Below, in pieces: positions 14,675 to 24,957 of a stretch of 27,275 nucleotides of DNA. Under the pieces are notes generated by a model, which was given only the letters and a program-made list of their open reading frames with translations, was not told where the DNA came from and did no database searches. The DNA comes from JBECKQ01 sp040235375 (GTDB taxonomy: Bacteria > Planctomycetota > Phycisphaerae > UBA1845). Within the stretch, counting starts at the first letter, position 1. Each line of letters opens with the position of its first letter. Location: contig JBECKQ010000184.1 of assembly GCA_040235375.1 (NCBI GenBank), positions 1-27,275 of the forward strand, written 5' to 3'. A program made the position numbers and the translations under genes.

Positions 14675-16372
14675 TCAATCGGAGCCAATCTTGCCGTTGA
14701 CGATGTCGAGGATCTGCCGCTCCATGGCGATCGCTCGCTCCTGGATTTGAGCGCCGCGTGCAAGCACGTCCGCAATCCATGCCTTGTCCCCGACGTCGCT
14801 CGCGTTAATCCGCACGTTGAGGAATGCACCCATGACGGCCGAACGCGCCGCGAGGGCGCCGACGCCGGCATCGGAAACGGACGCGGGGTTGCCGATCTCG
14901 GCCATCGCCTGGCACACGTCCATGCAGGCCAGCGACTGCTCCATAACGCGGAACGGGACCTCGATCGCCTCCTTGGTCGCCGCCTGGATGGCCCGGTTCT
15001 TCTCGGCGGCTTCCTGCACGCTGCCGTCCGGCATTCGGAATGCGGCCATGATGCGGTTGAAGGCGTTGGTGTCTTCGTCGATCAGGCGGAGCAGTTCGTC
15101 GTGACAAGCCTTGCCCTGCTCCGCCCAGTTCGAGAACTCCTCCCAGCGGTCGTCCCAGCCGCGCTTGTGGCTCGACAAGTTGGCCACCATCGTTCCGAGC
15201 GCCGCGCCCATCGCGCCCATCGCCGACGAGATCGACCCACCCCCCGGCGCTTTCGATTCCGACGCGGTTTCGAAGACGAAGTCCTCCAGCGTCATGTCGA
15301 CGAGTTTCCTGGTCGTCTTGTCCGCGGCGATGGCGTACTCGATGATCTTCTCCTGCGGTTTGAAGGGATAGAGATCGTCGAGCCCCAGCGATTTGACCGC
15401 GATCTTGATTAGCTCCTTGTCGGATACGCCCAGCGAACGCTGCTGTTTCCGCAGGAAATACCGCCCGGCGTCGAGGACGGCCTTCAGCGGGATCAGTCCC
15501 ACCAACTCCGACCCGGTCACGCGCACCCCCCGGGCCTGGGCCCGCTCGCACACGGCGTCAAACGCCACGTGCACGGGCGTCACGCTGATGTTCGTGAGGT
15601 TCATCGATATCTGGGCAACGCCGTATTCCTCGATGAACCAGCCGATGCCCTTGACGCACCTGAGCATGCCGGGCTCCCAGACCTTTTCGCCGTTCTCGTC
15701 CAGGACCGGTTTGCTTCCCGGCTCGCCGTCGACCGTCTTAGCACGCCCCTTCTCGCGAACGTCAAAGGCGATGGCGTTTGCCCGCCGGGTGGAGGTGGTG
15801 TTGAGATTGACGTTGTAGGCGACGAGGAAGTCGCGTGCCCCGACCGCGGTCGCTCCGGAGCGGGCGTTGAACTTCGCCGGGCCGAAATCCGGACGCCACT
15901 TCGGGTCTTTGAGCTTCTCCGGCAGGCCCTCGTACTCACCCGCCCGGACCGTCGCCAGATTGCGGCGCTCCGGGGCCAGCGCCGCGCTCTCATAGCAGTA
16001 GATGGTGAGTCCCAGCTCCTCGCCCAGACGCTTGGCGAGCGTGCGGGCGTACTCCACCGTCTCGTCCATCGAGATGTTGGAAACCGGGACCAGCGGGCAT
16101 ACGTCCATGGCGCCGAATCGCGGGTGCTCGCCGCGGTGCCGGCTCATGTCGATGAGGTCAATCGCCTTTCGTGCCGCCCGGACCGCCCCTTCCACCACCG
16201 CCTCGGGCGATCCGACGAACGTTACGACCGTGCGGTTGGTGGCCTTGCCCGGGTCGACGTCGAGAAGCTTGACGCCCTCAACCGTTTCCACCTGATCCGT
16301 GATCTGCCCGATGACGGCCGCGTCCCGCCCCTCGCTGAAGTTCGGCACGCACTCGATCAACTGCCTGGTCAT
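14675..16372 (-). CDS. ftcD: Glutamate formimidoyltransferase / formimidoyl-THF cyclodeaminase
   Basis: 565 aa from the ATG at 16372 (MTRQLIECVPNFSEGRD). This start has AGGGG 6 bases upstream and matches where the family begins; a GTG at 16420 would only add a non-conserved stretch. The first domain is the formimidoyltransferase, with catalytic H83 in GEHPRFGAMD, and runs to about residue 300. A linker leads to the cyclodeaminase domain (about 355-565), marked by APGGGSISSAMGAMGAAL (375-392), the folate-binding Gly-rich loop. The bifunctional form moves the formimino group of formiminoglutamate, the product of histidine degradation, to THF and then releases ammonia to give methenyl-THF. No hut genes are in the window. 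folD follows after 9 bases. Confidence 0.93.
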   Translation of the reverse strand: MTRQLIECVPNFSEGRDAAVIGQITDQVETVEGVKLLDVDPGKATNRTVVTFVGSPEAVVEGAVRAARKAIDLIDMSRHRGEHPRFGAMDVCPLVPVSNISMDETVEYARTLAKRLGEELGLTIYCYESAALAPERRNLATVRAGEYEGLPEKLKDPKWRPDFGPAKFNARSGATAVGARDFLVAYNVNLNTTSTRRANAIAFDVREKGRAKTVDGEPGSKPVLDENGEKVWEPGMLRCVKGIGWFIEEYGVAQISMNLTNISVTPVHVAFDAVCERAQARGVRVTGSELVGLIPLKAVLDAGRYFLRKQQRSLGVSDKELIKIAVKSLGLDDLYPFKPQEKIIEYAIAADKTTRKLVDMTLEDFVFETASESKAPGGGSISSAMGAMGAALGTMVANLSSHKRGWDDRWEEFSNWAEQGKACHDELLRLIDEDTNAFNRIMAAFRMPDGSVQEAAEKNRAIQAATKEAIEVPFRVMEQSLACMDVCQAMAEIGNPASVSDAGVGALAARSAVMGAFLNVRINASDVGDKAWIADVLARGAQIQERAIAMERQILDIVNGKIGSD

Positions 16373-16437
16373 CGCGTCCCCTTCGAAGATCCGTCGCTCC
16401 TCCGATAAGCCGCCTCGCACACACTACAGGGCGATCC

Positions 16438-16465
16438 AGAATACAACATCCATTTGTGGGATCAA
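16438..16465 (-). promoter_or_regulatory. Candidate promoter for ftcD-folD
   Basis: Minus strand: TTGATC (16465-16460), 16-base spacer, TATTCT (16443-16438), each 4 of 6. The predicted leader to the ATG at 16372 is about 60 bases. The region is shared with the divergent thiE gene. Confidence 0.4.
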
Positions 16466-16527
16466 ACGCGGTCTTCGGCTATCATCTATTGGCGCTATGT
16501 TCTGAGCTACCAAACCGGATAGACAGG

Positions 16528-17559
16528 GTGGAAACGGCAACCGCCCGAATACTGGACGCAAACTACAACCGCGCGAGAGAGTCCCTGCGGGTGATGGAAG
16601 ACTACGCCCGCTTCGGGCTCGACGACGCGGGGTTTGCCGAGACGCTTAAATCGCTCCGCCACGACCTCGGCAATGCGATGCAGTTGCTGAACTCGGCCAT
16701 GGCAATCATCGCCCGGGACACGCCCGGTGACGTGGGCACACGCATTGCGACGGCCGACGAGTACCACCGCCCGACCGCGGGGCACGTCGTGATTGCCGCC
16801 GGACGCCGGCTCACCGAAGCGCTCCGCGTCCTCGAGGAGTACGGCAAGACGATCAATCCGGACGCGGGCCGGCGGATCGAATCGATCCGTTATCGGGCGT
16901 ACACGGTCGAACGCCAGCTCGTCCAGATCACGCGCGCTCGCGAGGGCTTTGCCTCCATCCGCCTTTACGTGCTGATCACCGAATCCCTGTGCCGCCGGCC
17001 ATGGCAGGACGTGGTCAGAGCCGCCGCCGACGGCGGGGCAGGATGTTTCCAACTGCGCGAGAAGGCGCTGACGGACCGGGCGTTGCTCGAGAGGGCCGCC
17101 GAGATGGTCGCGCTATGCCGGGAACTCGGCGCGGCTTGCATCATCAACGATCGGGCCGACATCGCCGCCGCCGTCCGTGCGGATGGCGTTCACCTCGGGA
17201 CGAACGACATCGTCCCAACGGCCGCGCGCCGCGTCGTCGGACCGCATGCGATCGTCGGCGCGAGCACACACTCCGTCGATGAAGCCCGCGCCGCGCTGAG
17301 CCACGGACCCGACTACATCGCCGTCGGCCCCGTGTTTTCCAGCAACGTCAAGCCTGAATACGGCATCTCAGGACCCCGACTGCTCGAAGCGGTTCGACCG
17401 TTGACGTCGCTTCCGATCGTAGCGATCGGGGGCATCACGCCGGATAACGTCGCCGAACTGGCGGCTGCCGGCGCTTCGTGCATCGCGGTGTGTTCCGCGG
17501 TCATCGGCGCGGAAGATCCGGCCGCCGCCGCTCGAGCGATCGTCGCGAAGCTGAACTGA
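16528..17559 (+). CDS. thiE: Thiamine-phosphate synthase with N-terminal extra domain
   Basis: 343 aa from a GTG at 16528. I prefer this to the ATG at 16456 because the conserved text starts at RILDANYNRARESLRVMEDYARF, and residues before the GTG look unrelated. The ribosome-binding site is weak for either start. Residues 1-140 form a helical domain known from some two-domain ThiE proteins (cyanobacteria, Aquifex, planctomycetes); its role is unclear. Residues about 143-343 are the TIM-barrel ThiE: FQLREK, INDRADIAAAVRADGVHLG, GASTHS, YIAVGPVFSSNVKP and AIGGITPDNV. ThiE joins HMP-pyrophosphate with thiazole phosphate to give thiamine phosphate. The usual GPxFxTxTK reads GPVFSSNVK here, so two Thr are replaced. 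No TPP riboswitch was recognised upstream. Confidence 0.9.
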   Translation: METATARILDANYNRARESLRVMEDYARFGLDDAGFAETLKSLRHDLGNAMQLLNSAMAIIARDTPGDVGTRIATADEYHRPTAGHVVIAAGRRLTEALRVLEEYGKTINPDAGRRIESIRYRAYTVERQLVQITRAREGFASIRLYVLITESLCRRPWQDVVRAAADGGAGCFQLREKALTDRALLERAAEMVALCRELGAACIINDRADIAAAVRADGVHLGTNDIVPTAARRVVGPHAIVGASTHSVDEARAALSHGPDYIAVGPVFSSNVKPEYGISGPRLLEAVRPLTSLPIVAIGGITPDNVAELAAAGASCIAVCSAVIGAEDPAAAARAIVAKLN

Positions 17560-17706
17560 AACCGCGGGATTCTCGAGTTGCGCCGCTCTGCCAAGGTCAC
17601 GCAGTCGTGCGGCTTCTACCTGTCGGAATGCGGTGATCCACGGCCCGTTCCTTCGGGTCAGACCGCGCCACCCGGCGGGCGCGATGGACGCCGCGACAGG
17701 TGGCAC

Positions 17707-17727
17707 GGTCTCGCCGCAGGCGAGGCC
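17707..17727. terminator. GC hairpin between convergent thiE and gyrA, possible terminator
   Basis: GGTCTCGCC (17707-17715), loop GCA, GGCGAGGCC (17719-17727): nine pairs with one G-T mismatch. It lies in the 200-base gap between the two convergent genes, 33 bases past the gyrA stop and about 150 past thiE. No T-tract follows on either strand, so termination is only suggested by position. Confidence 0.3.
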
Positions 17728-17759
17728 GCGGTTTCCTATCGACATGGCCGCGGGAGAAT

Positions 17760-20423
<2,664 letters not shown>

Positions 20424-20465
20424 GGAGCGTTTTCTCCCGAGAGATTTCTGCCAGACAAGTCCCTG

Positions 20466-20494
20466 ATTTTACCTCCATGCGGCATAGTCAGCAA
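20466..20494 (-). promoter_or_regulatory. Candidate gyrA promoter
   Basis: Minus strand: TTGCTG (20494-20489), 17-base spacer, TAAAAT (20471-20466, 5 of 6). Predicted start near 20459, leader about 36 bases. It is the best-looking sigma-70 type site in the window. Confidence 0.5.
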
Positions 20495-20601
20495 ACGCGG
20501 AGGGGCGCGGGGGCCGGCACACAAAGGGGCGAGCGGAGATGGTCGGCGATGGGCTCGAGGCGGGCCTGCCGGGCGGCACTCGCCAAGCGGAATTCAGCAA
20601 T

Positions 20602-20607
20602 CATAAT
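20602..20607 (+). promoter_or_regulatory. Candidate -10 box placing the start on the ATG of the zinc-ribbon gene
   Basis: CATAAT (5 of 6) ends 6 bases before the ATG at 20614, so transcription would begin at or next to the start codon. No Shine-Dalgarno-like sequence lies in the preceding 20 bases. The -35 region is unconvincing. Confidence 0.3.
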
Positions 20608-20613
20608 TGAAAC

Positions 20614-21069
20614 ATGCTCTCGCCGTCCGACAGTCGCGTGCTCTTCCGGCACCACCTCGTCCTGTGCGTGTTCGGCGGATTTCTGCTCGGCCTGATTGCA
20701 TGTCTGGGCCGCGGGTTACCCGGGCTGCACGACGTGATCGTCAATGTGGCGGGCTGGCTTTTGCTGGCGATGGGATCCGCCCCGCTGTTGTGGATTCTGG
20801 TGAGGCACAAACCGTCGTGGTCCACCGCGGCGATCCTTACCGCTGCGATTCTCGGGGCGGGGATCGCTCTGCTGATTCCCGTGCGCGCGGGGCTTACGTT
20901 CGCCATTCCTTTTGCGTGTCTCTGGCTGGCGGCGTTCTATGTCCGCACGATTGTGCCGGACGTGCGTGCGCCAGGGGCTTGCCACTGGTGTGGCTACGAC
21001 CTTCGCGGCCTGCCTTCGCCGCGGTGCCCGGAGTGCGGCACGCCGTTCGACCCTGCGAGTGTCCGATGA
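20614..21069 (+). CDS. Small membrane protein with C-terminal zinc ribbon
   Basis: 151 aa. Four hydrophobic segments are visible at about 14-32, 41-63, 72-90 and 92-110. After them comes a short cytoplasm-sized domain with CHWCGYDLRG (C123, C126) and CPECGTPF (C138, C141), a zinc-ribbon four-cysteine site. The phrase GYDLRGL...CPECG recurs in many planctomycete membrane proteins of unknown function, so this is good taxonomic evidence but gives no function. The gene is divergent from gyrA with 190 bases between the starts. No ribosome-binding site is seen, and it may be leaderless. Confidence 0.75.
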   Translation: MLSPSDSRVLFRHHLVLCVFGGFLLGLIACLGRGLPGLHDVIVNVAGWLLLAMGSAPLLWILVRHKPSWSTAAILTAAILGAGIALLIPVRAGLTFAIPFACLWLAAFYVRTIVPDVRAPGACHWCGYDLRGLPSPRCPECGTPFDPASVR

Positions 21070-21105
21070 CCGCCGCGGCCGTGACTGCGCGGCGCAGCTT
21101 TGCCT

Positions 21106-21213
21106 TCACGGGTTGGTCTTTCTCTCGTTGCCGAGGTATTCGAAGATCTCCACGCAGGCGATCTTGCGCGTGTTGCGCTCGGCGATGATGGTGGGCGACT
21201 GATGGACGGCCAC
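21106..21213 (-). CDS. Very short ORF with coding-like composition, function unknown
   Basis: 35 aa if it starts at the GTG at 21213; the stop is at 21108-21106. The translation ends in IAERNTRKIACVEIFEYLGN plus a short basic tail. Nearly all third codon positions are G or C, and residue use is protein-like, unlike the Arg/Ser-rich shadow frames around it. Reading further upstream in the same frame gives non-coding-like text, so the coding signal starts close to this GTG. The ribosome-binding site is poor (GAGG 14 bases away). It could be a genuine small protein or the surviving 3' end of a decayed gene. I do not recognise the family. Confidence 0.35.
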   Translation of the reverse strand: MAVHQSPTIIAERNTRKIACVEIFEYLGNERKTNP

Positions 21214-21272
21214 GTGCTCGTGCCGTACCTCAAAAAGTACGCACCTCGCGCGCGGCTGACCTCGCGTACAAG

Positions 21273-21311
21273 CGCTCCGCCAGAGCGTATGGTCGCGCGG
21301 AGACCGCGCGA
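21273..21311. other. Two adjacent hairpins upstream of the stand-alone creatininase gene
   Basis: CGCTC (21273-21277) pairs with GAGCG (21283-21287), then TCGCGCGG (21293-21300) pairs perfectly with CCGCGCGA (21304-21311) around an AGA loop. No T-tract follows on the + strand. They lie in the roughly 320-base stretch 21070-21393, which otherwise holds only the short minus ORF and no recognisable promoter. Confidence 0.3.
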
Positions 21312-21393
21312 TTACACTATCCCGCCGCGAACGGACCGCGCACAAGCCGGCGAACCATTGCCTCGGCAGTACTCTCTCGAAAGGCGCCGCGTC

Positions 21394-22167
21394 ATGATCG
21401 ACGAATGGGACGTCACCGCTACGAACCTGCATCGCATCCGGCAGCGGCAGTACGAAGTCGCCGTGCTGCCCACCGCCGCCACGGAAGCCCACAACCTCCA
21501 CCTGCCCGAAGGCACGGACGTGCTCCACACCACCTACCTCGCTCGCCGATGCTGCCGGGCCGCGTGGGAGCAGTGCCGGTCGGTCATCTGCCTGCCCGGC
21601 ATTCCCTACGGCGTGGACTGCAATCTCATGCCTTTCCCGCTCACCGTTCACATCGCCCAGGCGACCCTGGACGCGATGGTGCGCGACGTGTTCACGTCAC
21701 TGCACACTCACGGCCTGCGGAAATTCGTCATCATCAACGGTCACGGCGGCAACGACTTCACGCCGCTCATCCGCCAGCTTCAGGCGGACCTCGATTGCCA
21801 CCTGTTCGTCTGCAACTGGTGGCGCGTCGGGCTCGACCGTTACAAGGAAATCTTCGACGCGCCCGACGATCACGCGGGCGAGTTCGAAACGTCGGTCGCC
21901 CTGGCCTTGTTCCCCGAGCTTGTAGAGATGGAAGTCGCCGCGGGCGGGCCCGTGCCGCCGTTTCGCTTCGAGGCCCTGCGGCAGGGATGGGTGCAGACGA
22001 GCCGGCGTTTCGACCGCCTGAACGATCATTGCGCCGCCGGCGATCCTTCGCGTGCCAGCGCCGCAAAGGGCCGCAATTACCTCGACCTGGTCTGCGAACG
22101 GGTCACGCAGTTTCTCGTCGATCTAGCCCGCACGCCCATCGATGAGAGCTTCCCGCACGTGCCCTGA
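21394..22167 (+). CDS. Creatininase-family protein (stand-alone)
   Basis: 257 aa from the ATG at 21394. The open frame extends upstream to 21100, but that part is Arg/Pro-rich and not family-like, and AAAGG precedes this ATG. The metal-binding motifs are all there: TEAHNLHLPEGTD (E31, H33, D42), NGHGGN (H117) and DDHAGEFETS (H160, E163). Length is normal for the family, which are hexameric two-metal amidohydrolases acting on creatinine, formamidopyrimidines or peptide tails (MftE). The first motif reads TEAHNLHLP where the canonical form is GSxEQHGPHLP, so it belongs to a different branch from the creatininase domain at 6592-8946. Substrate not assignable. Cytoplasmic; no signal peptide. Confidence 0.85.
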   Translation: MIDEWDVTATNLHRIRQRQYEVAVLPTAATEAHNLHLPEGTDVLHTTYLARRCCRAAWEQCRSVICLPGIPYGVDCNLMPFPLTVHIAQATLDAMVRDVFTSLHTHGLRKFVIINGHGGNDFTPLIRQLQADLDCHLFVCNWWRVGLDRYKEIFDAPDDHAGEFETSVALALFPELVEMEVAAGGPVPPFRFEALRQGWVQTSRRFDRLNDHCAAGDPSRASAAKGRNYLDLVCERVTQFLVDLARTPIDESFPHVP

Positions 22168-22242
22168 CGCCGGCTCCGGCGAACGCTCGTCGCTGCATGA
22201 ACGCAAGCGAACAGGGCGGTCAGGCGATAGAATGATGGAACG

Positions 22243-22875
22243 ATGAGCGGATCCGCGTCACGATATTGCCGGTTGTTCGCACTTCCGCTGGCCTGTGCTC
22301 TCGCGCTGCCCGTGACGGGCTGCGGTACCGGGCCGAGCGGCGACATTCGCATTCCGACCCGGCCGGACGGCGTTAACGACAGCAACGACTCGACCAACGT
22401 TTCGCCCGACGCGCCCGATGGCCAGGCTTACGAGCTCTGCGTCGGCCAGACCCTGCCCGTCGGCCGGGAGCGGACGGAGATGTTCGCCCGGCTCAACGCC
22501 TATCGGGTGGAAAACGGCCTGTCGTCGCTGGCTTATTCCGGCACGCTGCAGGAAGCGGCGAACGGGTACGCATATCGCCTGTACAACGAAGACTTCTTCG
22601 ATCACGTCGCGCCCGACGGCAGTGAGCCCGGCGACCGCGCCGTTGCGGCCGGCTTCTGCCACCGTTTTGTCGGCGAGAATCTCGCGATGGGAACCAATAT
22701 CCTCTCGACCGCGGCCGAGGCGATGCACGGCTTCGAGAACAGCCCGGATCACAACGAGAACATGCTGCGCCCCCAGTGGGATTTCGTCGGAATCGGCTTT
22801 CTGCACATCACCGACTTCGAAGGCGACCACTACTGGTGGGTCCAGATGTTCGCCAGCGATCTCGGCAGCAACTGA
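22243..22875 (+). CDS. CAP (SCP/PR1) domain lipoprotein
   Basis: 210 aa. The N-terminus is a lipoprotein signal with lipobox VTGC (C27). A Asp/Asn-rich linker to about residue 60 follows, then a CAP domain (about 75-207). CAP landmarks are LNAYRVENGLSSL, FFDHVAPDGSEPGDR, GENLAMG and NSPDHNENMLRPQWDFVGIGF; the two family histidines are present (FDHVAPDG and SPDH). Bacterial CAP proteins are extracellular and mostly uncharacterised; some bind lipids or have proposed peptidase activity. A TAGAAT (22228-22233) ends 9 bases before the ATG. Its stop is only 18 bases from the convergent end of glnA, and no terminator is visible between them. Confidence 0.87.
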   Translation: MSGSASRYCRLFALPLACALALPVTGCGTGPSGDIRIPTRPDGVNDSNDSTNVSPDAPDGQAYELCVGQTLPVGRERTEMFARLNAYRVENGLSSLAYSGTLQEAANGYAYRLYNEDFFDHVAPDGSEPGDRAVAAGFCHRFVGENLAMGTNILSTAAEAMHGFENSPDHNENMLRPQWDFVGIGFLHITDFEGDHYWWVQMFASDLGSN

Positions 22876-22893
22876 TCGCGCGCTCCACGCCTC

Positions 22894-24354
22894 TCAGAAC
22901 GTGTTCCACAGCATCTGATTCGTGACCTCGTGGTGGAACATGATCTCGCCGGCCTTGATCAGGCTGCCAAGCTGCTTCGGGCAGCGATCCGCCGCCGCTT
23001 TCTTCAGCTCGACGTACTTCGTGTGGCTGTCCTCGCCGAGAACCTTCGCGGCAAACGCCGATCGGCGGAACACGCGGATGGCCGTCAGGATATTGTCCGG
23101 CAGCACGCGCGTGCGCGGCCGCTTCTCCGCTTCGTCCGTCGGGTCCTCGCCGTCGAGTCCCGCCCTGACCAATGCGTATATCGCCAGGTACGGGTTGGCG
23201 TCCGGCGAGACGGACCGCACTTCGATCCGAGCCGACCGCTCGTTCGCCAGCGGAATGCGGATCATCGCCGACCGGTTCACGGGCGAGGCCTTGATCTCGT
23301 TGGGCGCCTCGTAGTGCGGGTCCAGCCGGCGATACGAGTTCACGCTCGAGTTCAGAGCCAGGCACAGGTCGTCCGCATGATTCAGGATACGACGGATGAA
23401 CTGGTGCCCGAGAGGCGACAGTCCGTCGGGGCCGCCATTGCCGTAGAACAGGTTCTTTCCGTCTCGCGACATTGACAGGTTCACATGCATGCCGCTGCCG
23501 TTGATGCCCGTGACCGGTTTCGGCAGAAACGACGCGGTCAGGCCCATGCGCTGGGCGACCTGCCGGCAGATCAGCTTGTAGAGCTGGATCTGGTCCGCCG
23601 CGATGGTCATTTCCGTGTGGCCGAAGTTCATCTCGAACTGGGACGGCCCGACCTCCGGATGGTCCTTCTCGTTTTCGAACGCCATGGCCCGCTGCACTTC
23701 GGCGGCGGTGTCGATGAACTGGCGCAGCGGATCCTGAGGCAGCGAGTGGTAGTAGCCGCCGGTGGAGTTGAGCTCGAACTTGCCGGTCTCGTGGTAACGA
23801 CGCTCCGCGTCCCGGCCATCGAAGAGAAAACCTTCAATCTCGGCGGAGGCGGAAACCGTCGTACCGTCGCGTTCGAATAGTTCGTCGGCAAGATGGGCCA
23901 ACCTGCCCCGAAAGTCGCCGGAGAACGGCCGGCCGCTGCGGTCGAGGACATTACCGAAGACGACGACCTTGCCCGGCCCGAAGATGTCGGCCGGCAGCCA
24001 GGAGAACGCTCGCCAATCGATCGCCAGCAGCAGGTCCGACTCGGCAATCTCCGTGAAGCCGCGGATCGATGACCCGTCGAAGGTCAGATGATCGGCCGAT
24101 TTCAGAAGGTACTTCTTGTCGTAGTCCAGCATGTGCAGCCGGCCCTCGAGGTCCGAGAAGCAGACCGTAACCGCCTTGATCCGCTTCTCGTCCGTGAGGT
24201 AGCGGCGCCGCTCCTCCTCGACGGCCTCCTGGGGAGCGCGCTGGAGCCGGGCCGCCTTCGACGCGAGGTTCAGTTCCTCAAGCGTGTCGTACGGAATTTC
24301 GAGAAAGTCTCGGAGAGACGGTACACCCGCAATTGCTCTGATCGCCCGTTCCAT
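22894..24354 (-). CDS. glnA: Glutamine synthetase (type I-like) with N-terminal extension
   Basis: 486 aa from the ATG at 24354; the open frame continues to a GTG at 24393, but the ATG is followed by the better start MERAIRAIAG. Residues 1-60 are an extra helical, charged region before the beta-grasp domain (about 62-140, FDGSSIRGFTEIAESD). Catalytic and binding motifs follow: SASAEIEGFLF, HPEVGPSQFEMNFG, INGSGMHVNLS, NSYRRLDPHYEAPNEIKASPVNRSAMIRIP and ARIEVRSVSPDANPYLA. It makes glutamine from glutamate, ammonia and ATP. The NLYDLP-type adenylylation site of enterobacterial GlnA is absent (the region after AGLDGEDPTDEAEKRPRTR has no Tyr), so control is probably not by adenylylation. It may be a GlnA paralogue rather than the main enzyme. 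Confidence 0.9.
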   Translation of the reverse strand: MERAIRAIAGVPSLRDFLEIPYDTLEELNLASKAARLQRAPQEAVEEERRRYLTDEKRIKAVTVCFSDLEGRLHMLDYDKKYLLKSADHLTFDGSSIRGFTEIAESDLLLAIDWRAFSWLPADIFGPGKVVVFGNVLDRSGRPFSGDFRGRLAHLADELFERDGTTVSASAEIEGFLFDGRDAERRYHETGKFELNSTGGYYHSLPQDPLRQFIDTAAEVQRAMAFENEKDHPEVGPSQFEMNFGHTEMTIAADQIQLYKLICRQVAQRMGLTASFLPKPVTGINGSGMHVNLSMSRDGKNLFYGNGGPDGLSPLGHQFIRRILNHADDLCLALNSSVNSYRRLDPHYEAPNEIKASPVNRSAMIRIPLANERSARIEVRSVSPDANPYLAIYALVRAGLDGEDPTDEAEKRPRTRVLPDNILTAIRVFRRSAFAAKVLGEDSHTKYVELKKAAADRCPKQLGSLIKAGEIMFHHEVTNQMLWNTF

Positions 24355-24406
24355 GACCTGGCCCCCATAATCGTGACTTAACATAACACACACAACGTTT
24401 AGTCTA

Positions 24407-24441
24407 ATTTTTCGACAAAATCAAACCGCCAGTCGAAAAAT
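24407..24441. promoter_or_regulatory. 10-bp inverted repeat, likely operator/promoter of glnA
   Basis: ATTTTTCGAC (24407-24416) and GTCGAAAAAT (24432-24441) are perfect reverse complements separated by 15 bases. They lie in an AT-rich patch (about 24375-24460) within GC-rich DNA, 53-87 bases upstream of the glnA ATG. A weak minus-strand TTGATT (24424-24419) with TAAACG (24401-24396) 17 bases on would place the arms around the -35 box. This is the geometry expected for a dimeric regulator. It does not match the GlnR or NtrC consensus sites I know. Confidence 0.5.
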
Positions 24442-24886
24442 AACACTAATCATATGAACGTTTACCGTTACACGCCCGTCCGATGCACAATCCGCGGGCG
24501 ATCGGAGCGGCAGCAGGTGGTAATATCGGCCTCGGTGGCGCCTGGCAGCCGGAACCGGGCGGTCCGCTCGCAGAGGGCTGGAAGCAGACTGGGGACCGCA
24601 AGGACGAACTCAGCACCGCAGACGGGCGGACGGCACGATCCTCGTATCGGCGGACAACGCTCGCGTAGCGCCTTGATGGCTTGCCGTCCGTGCGGGCTTA
24701 CGCGGTCCCGCGAGCCGGGCACGCGGTTCCCGCAATCCGGGGGATTCCCCCAGTCCGAAGGGCACGCGATGTCGAGCGATGAGAAGTATTTGGCTGGCGG
24801 CAACTTACGCGTCCGGTGCCCCCACTCCGGTGACGTATTCGTGGCACCGGCGGCCATTTCTGCAGAGACACATTGTGGCAGTGACA
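24442..24886. other. Intergenic region, no convincing gene
   Basis: About 445 bases between the glnA operator and the promoter of the small regulator. The long open frames on both strands (24454-24894 plus, 24468-25034 minus) translate to Arg/Ser/Pro-rich text without motifs or ribosome-binding sites, so I do not call them. The right half holds short imperfect repeats and hairpins, listed separately. Confidence 0.55.
24701..24850. repeat. Imperfect ~21-base repeats followed by competing hairpins
   Basis: Three units at about 24701-24721, 24722-24743 and 24744-24764 share the pattern CCCGC-A--CCGGG; GGGCACGCG occurs exactly twice (24717-24725 and 24760-24768). Downstream, CCGGTGCC (24813-24820) pairs with GGCACCGG (24843-24850), while a second CCGGTG (24827-24832) can pair with the same CACCGG, so two mutually exclusive hairpins are possible. 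They end 37 bases before the candidate promoter of the next gene, and may belong to that promoter region or to an unseen RNA. Confidence 0.3.
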
Positions 24887-24915
24887 TTGCATGACCAATG
24901 AGTCTGTGGCATACT
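24887..24915 (+). promoter_or_regulatory. Candidate promoter for the small HTH gene
   Basis: TTGCAT (24887-24892), 17-base spacer, CATACT (24910-24915). The start near 24922 gives a leader of about 36 bases that includes AGGAG. Confidence 0.4.
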
Positions 24916-24957
24916 TTCCGCGAGCTACGTGCCAATTCAGCCACCAGGAGACTGACC

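Noticed and set aside
16373..16527. TPP riboswitch upstream of thiE
   Set aside because: I looked for the conserved CUGAGA and ACCUGAUCUGG-type segments and did not find them; the gap is also shared with the ftcD promoter.
20424..20613. Replication origin near gyrA
   Set aside because: No clustered DnaA boxes (TTATCCACA-like) and no dnaA, dnaN or gyrB gene in the window.
21100..21393. N-terminal extension of the stand-alone creatininase frame
   Set aside because: The translation is Arg/Pro-rich and not family-like, and a better start exists at 21394.
24454..24894. 146-codon + strand open frame between glnA and the HTH gene
   Set aside because: Arg/Ser-rich translation, no ribosome-binding site, no motif; typical chance frame in GC-rich DNA.
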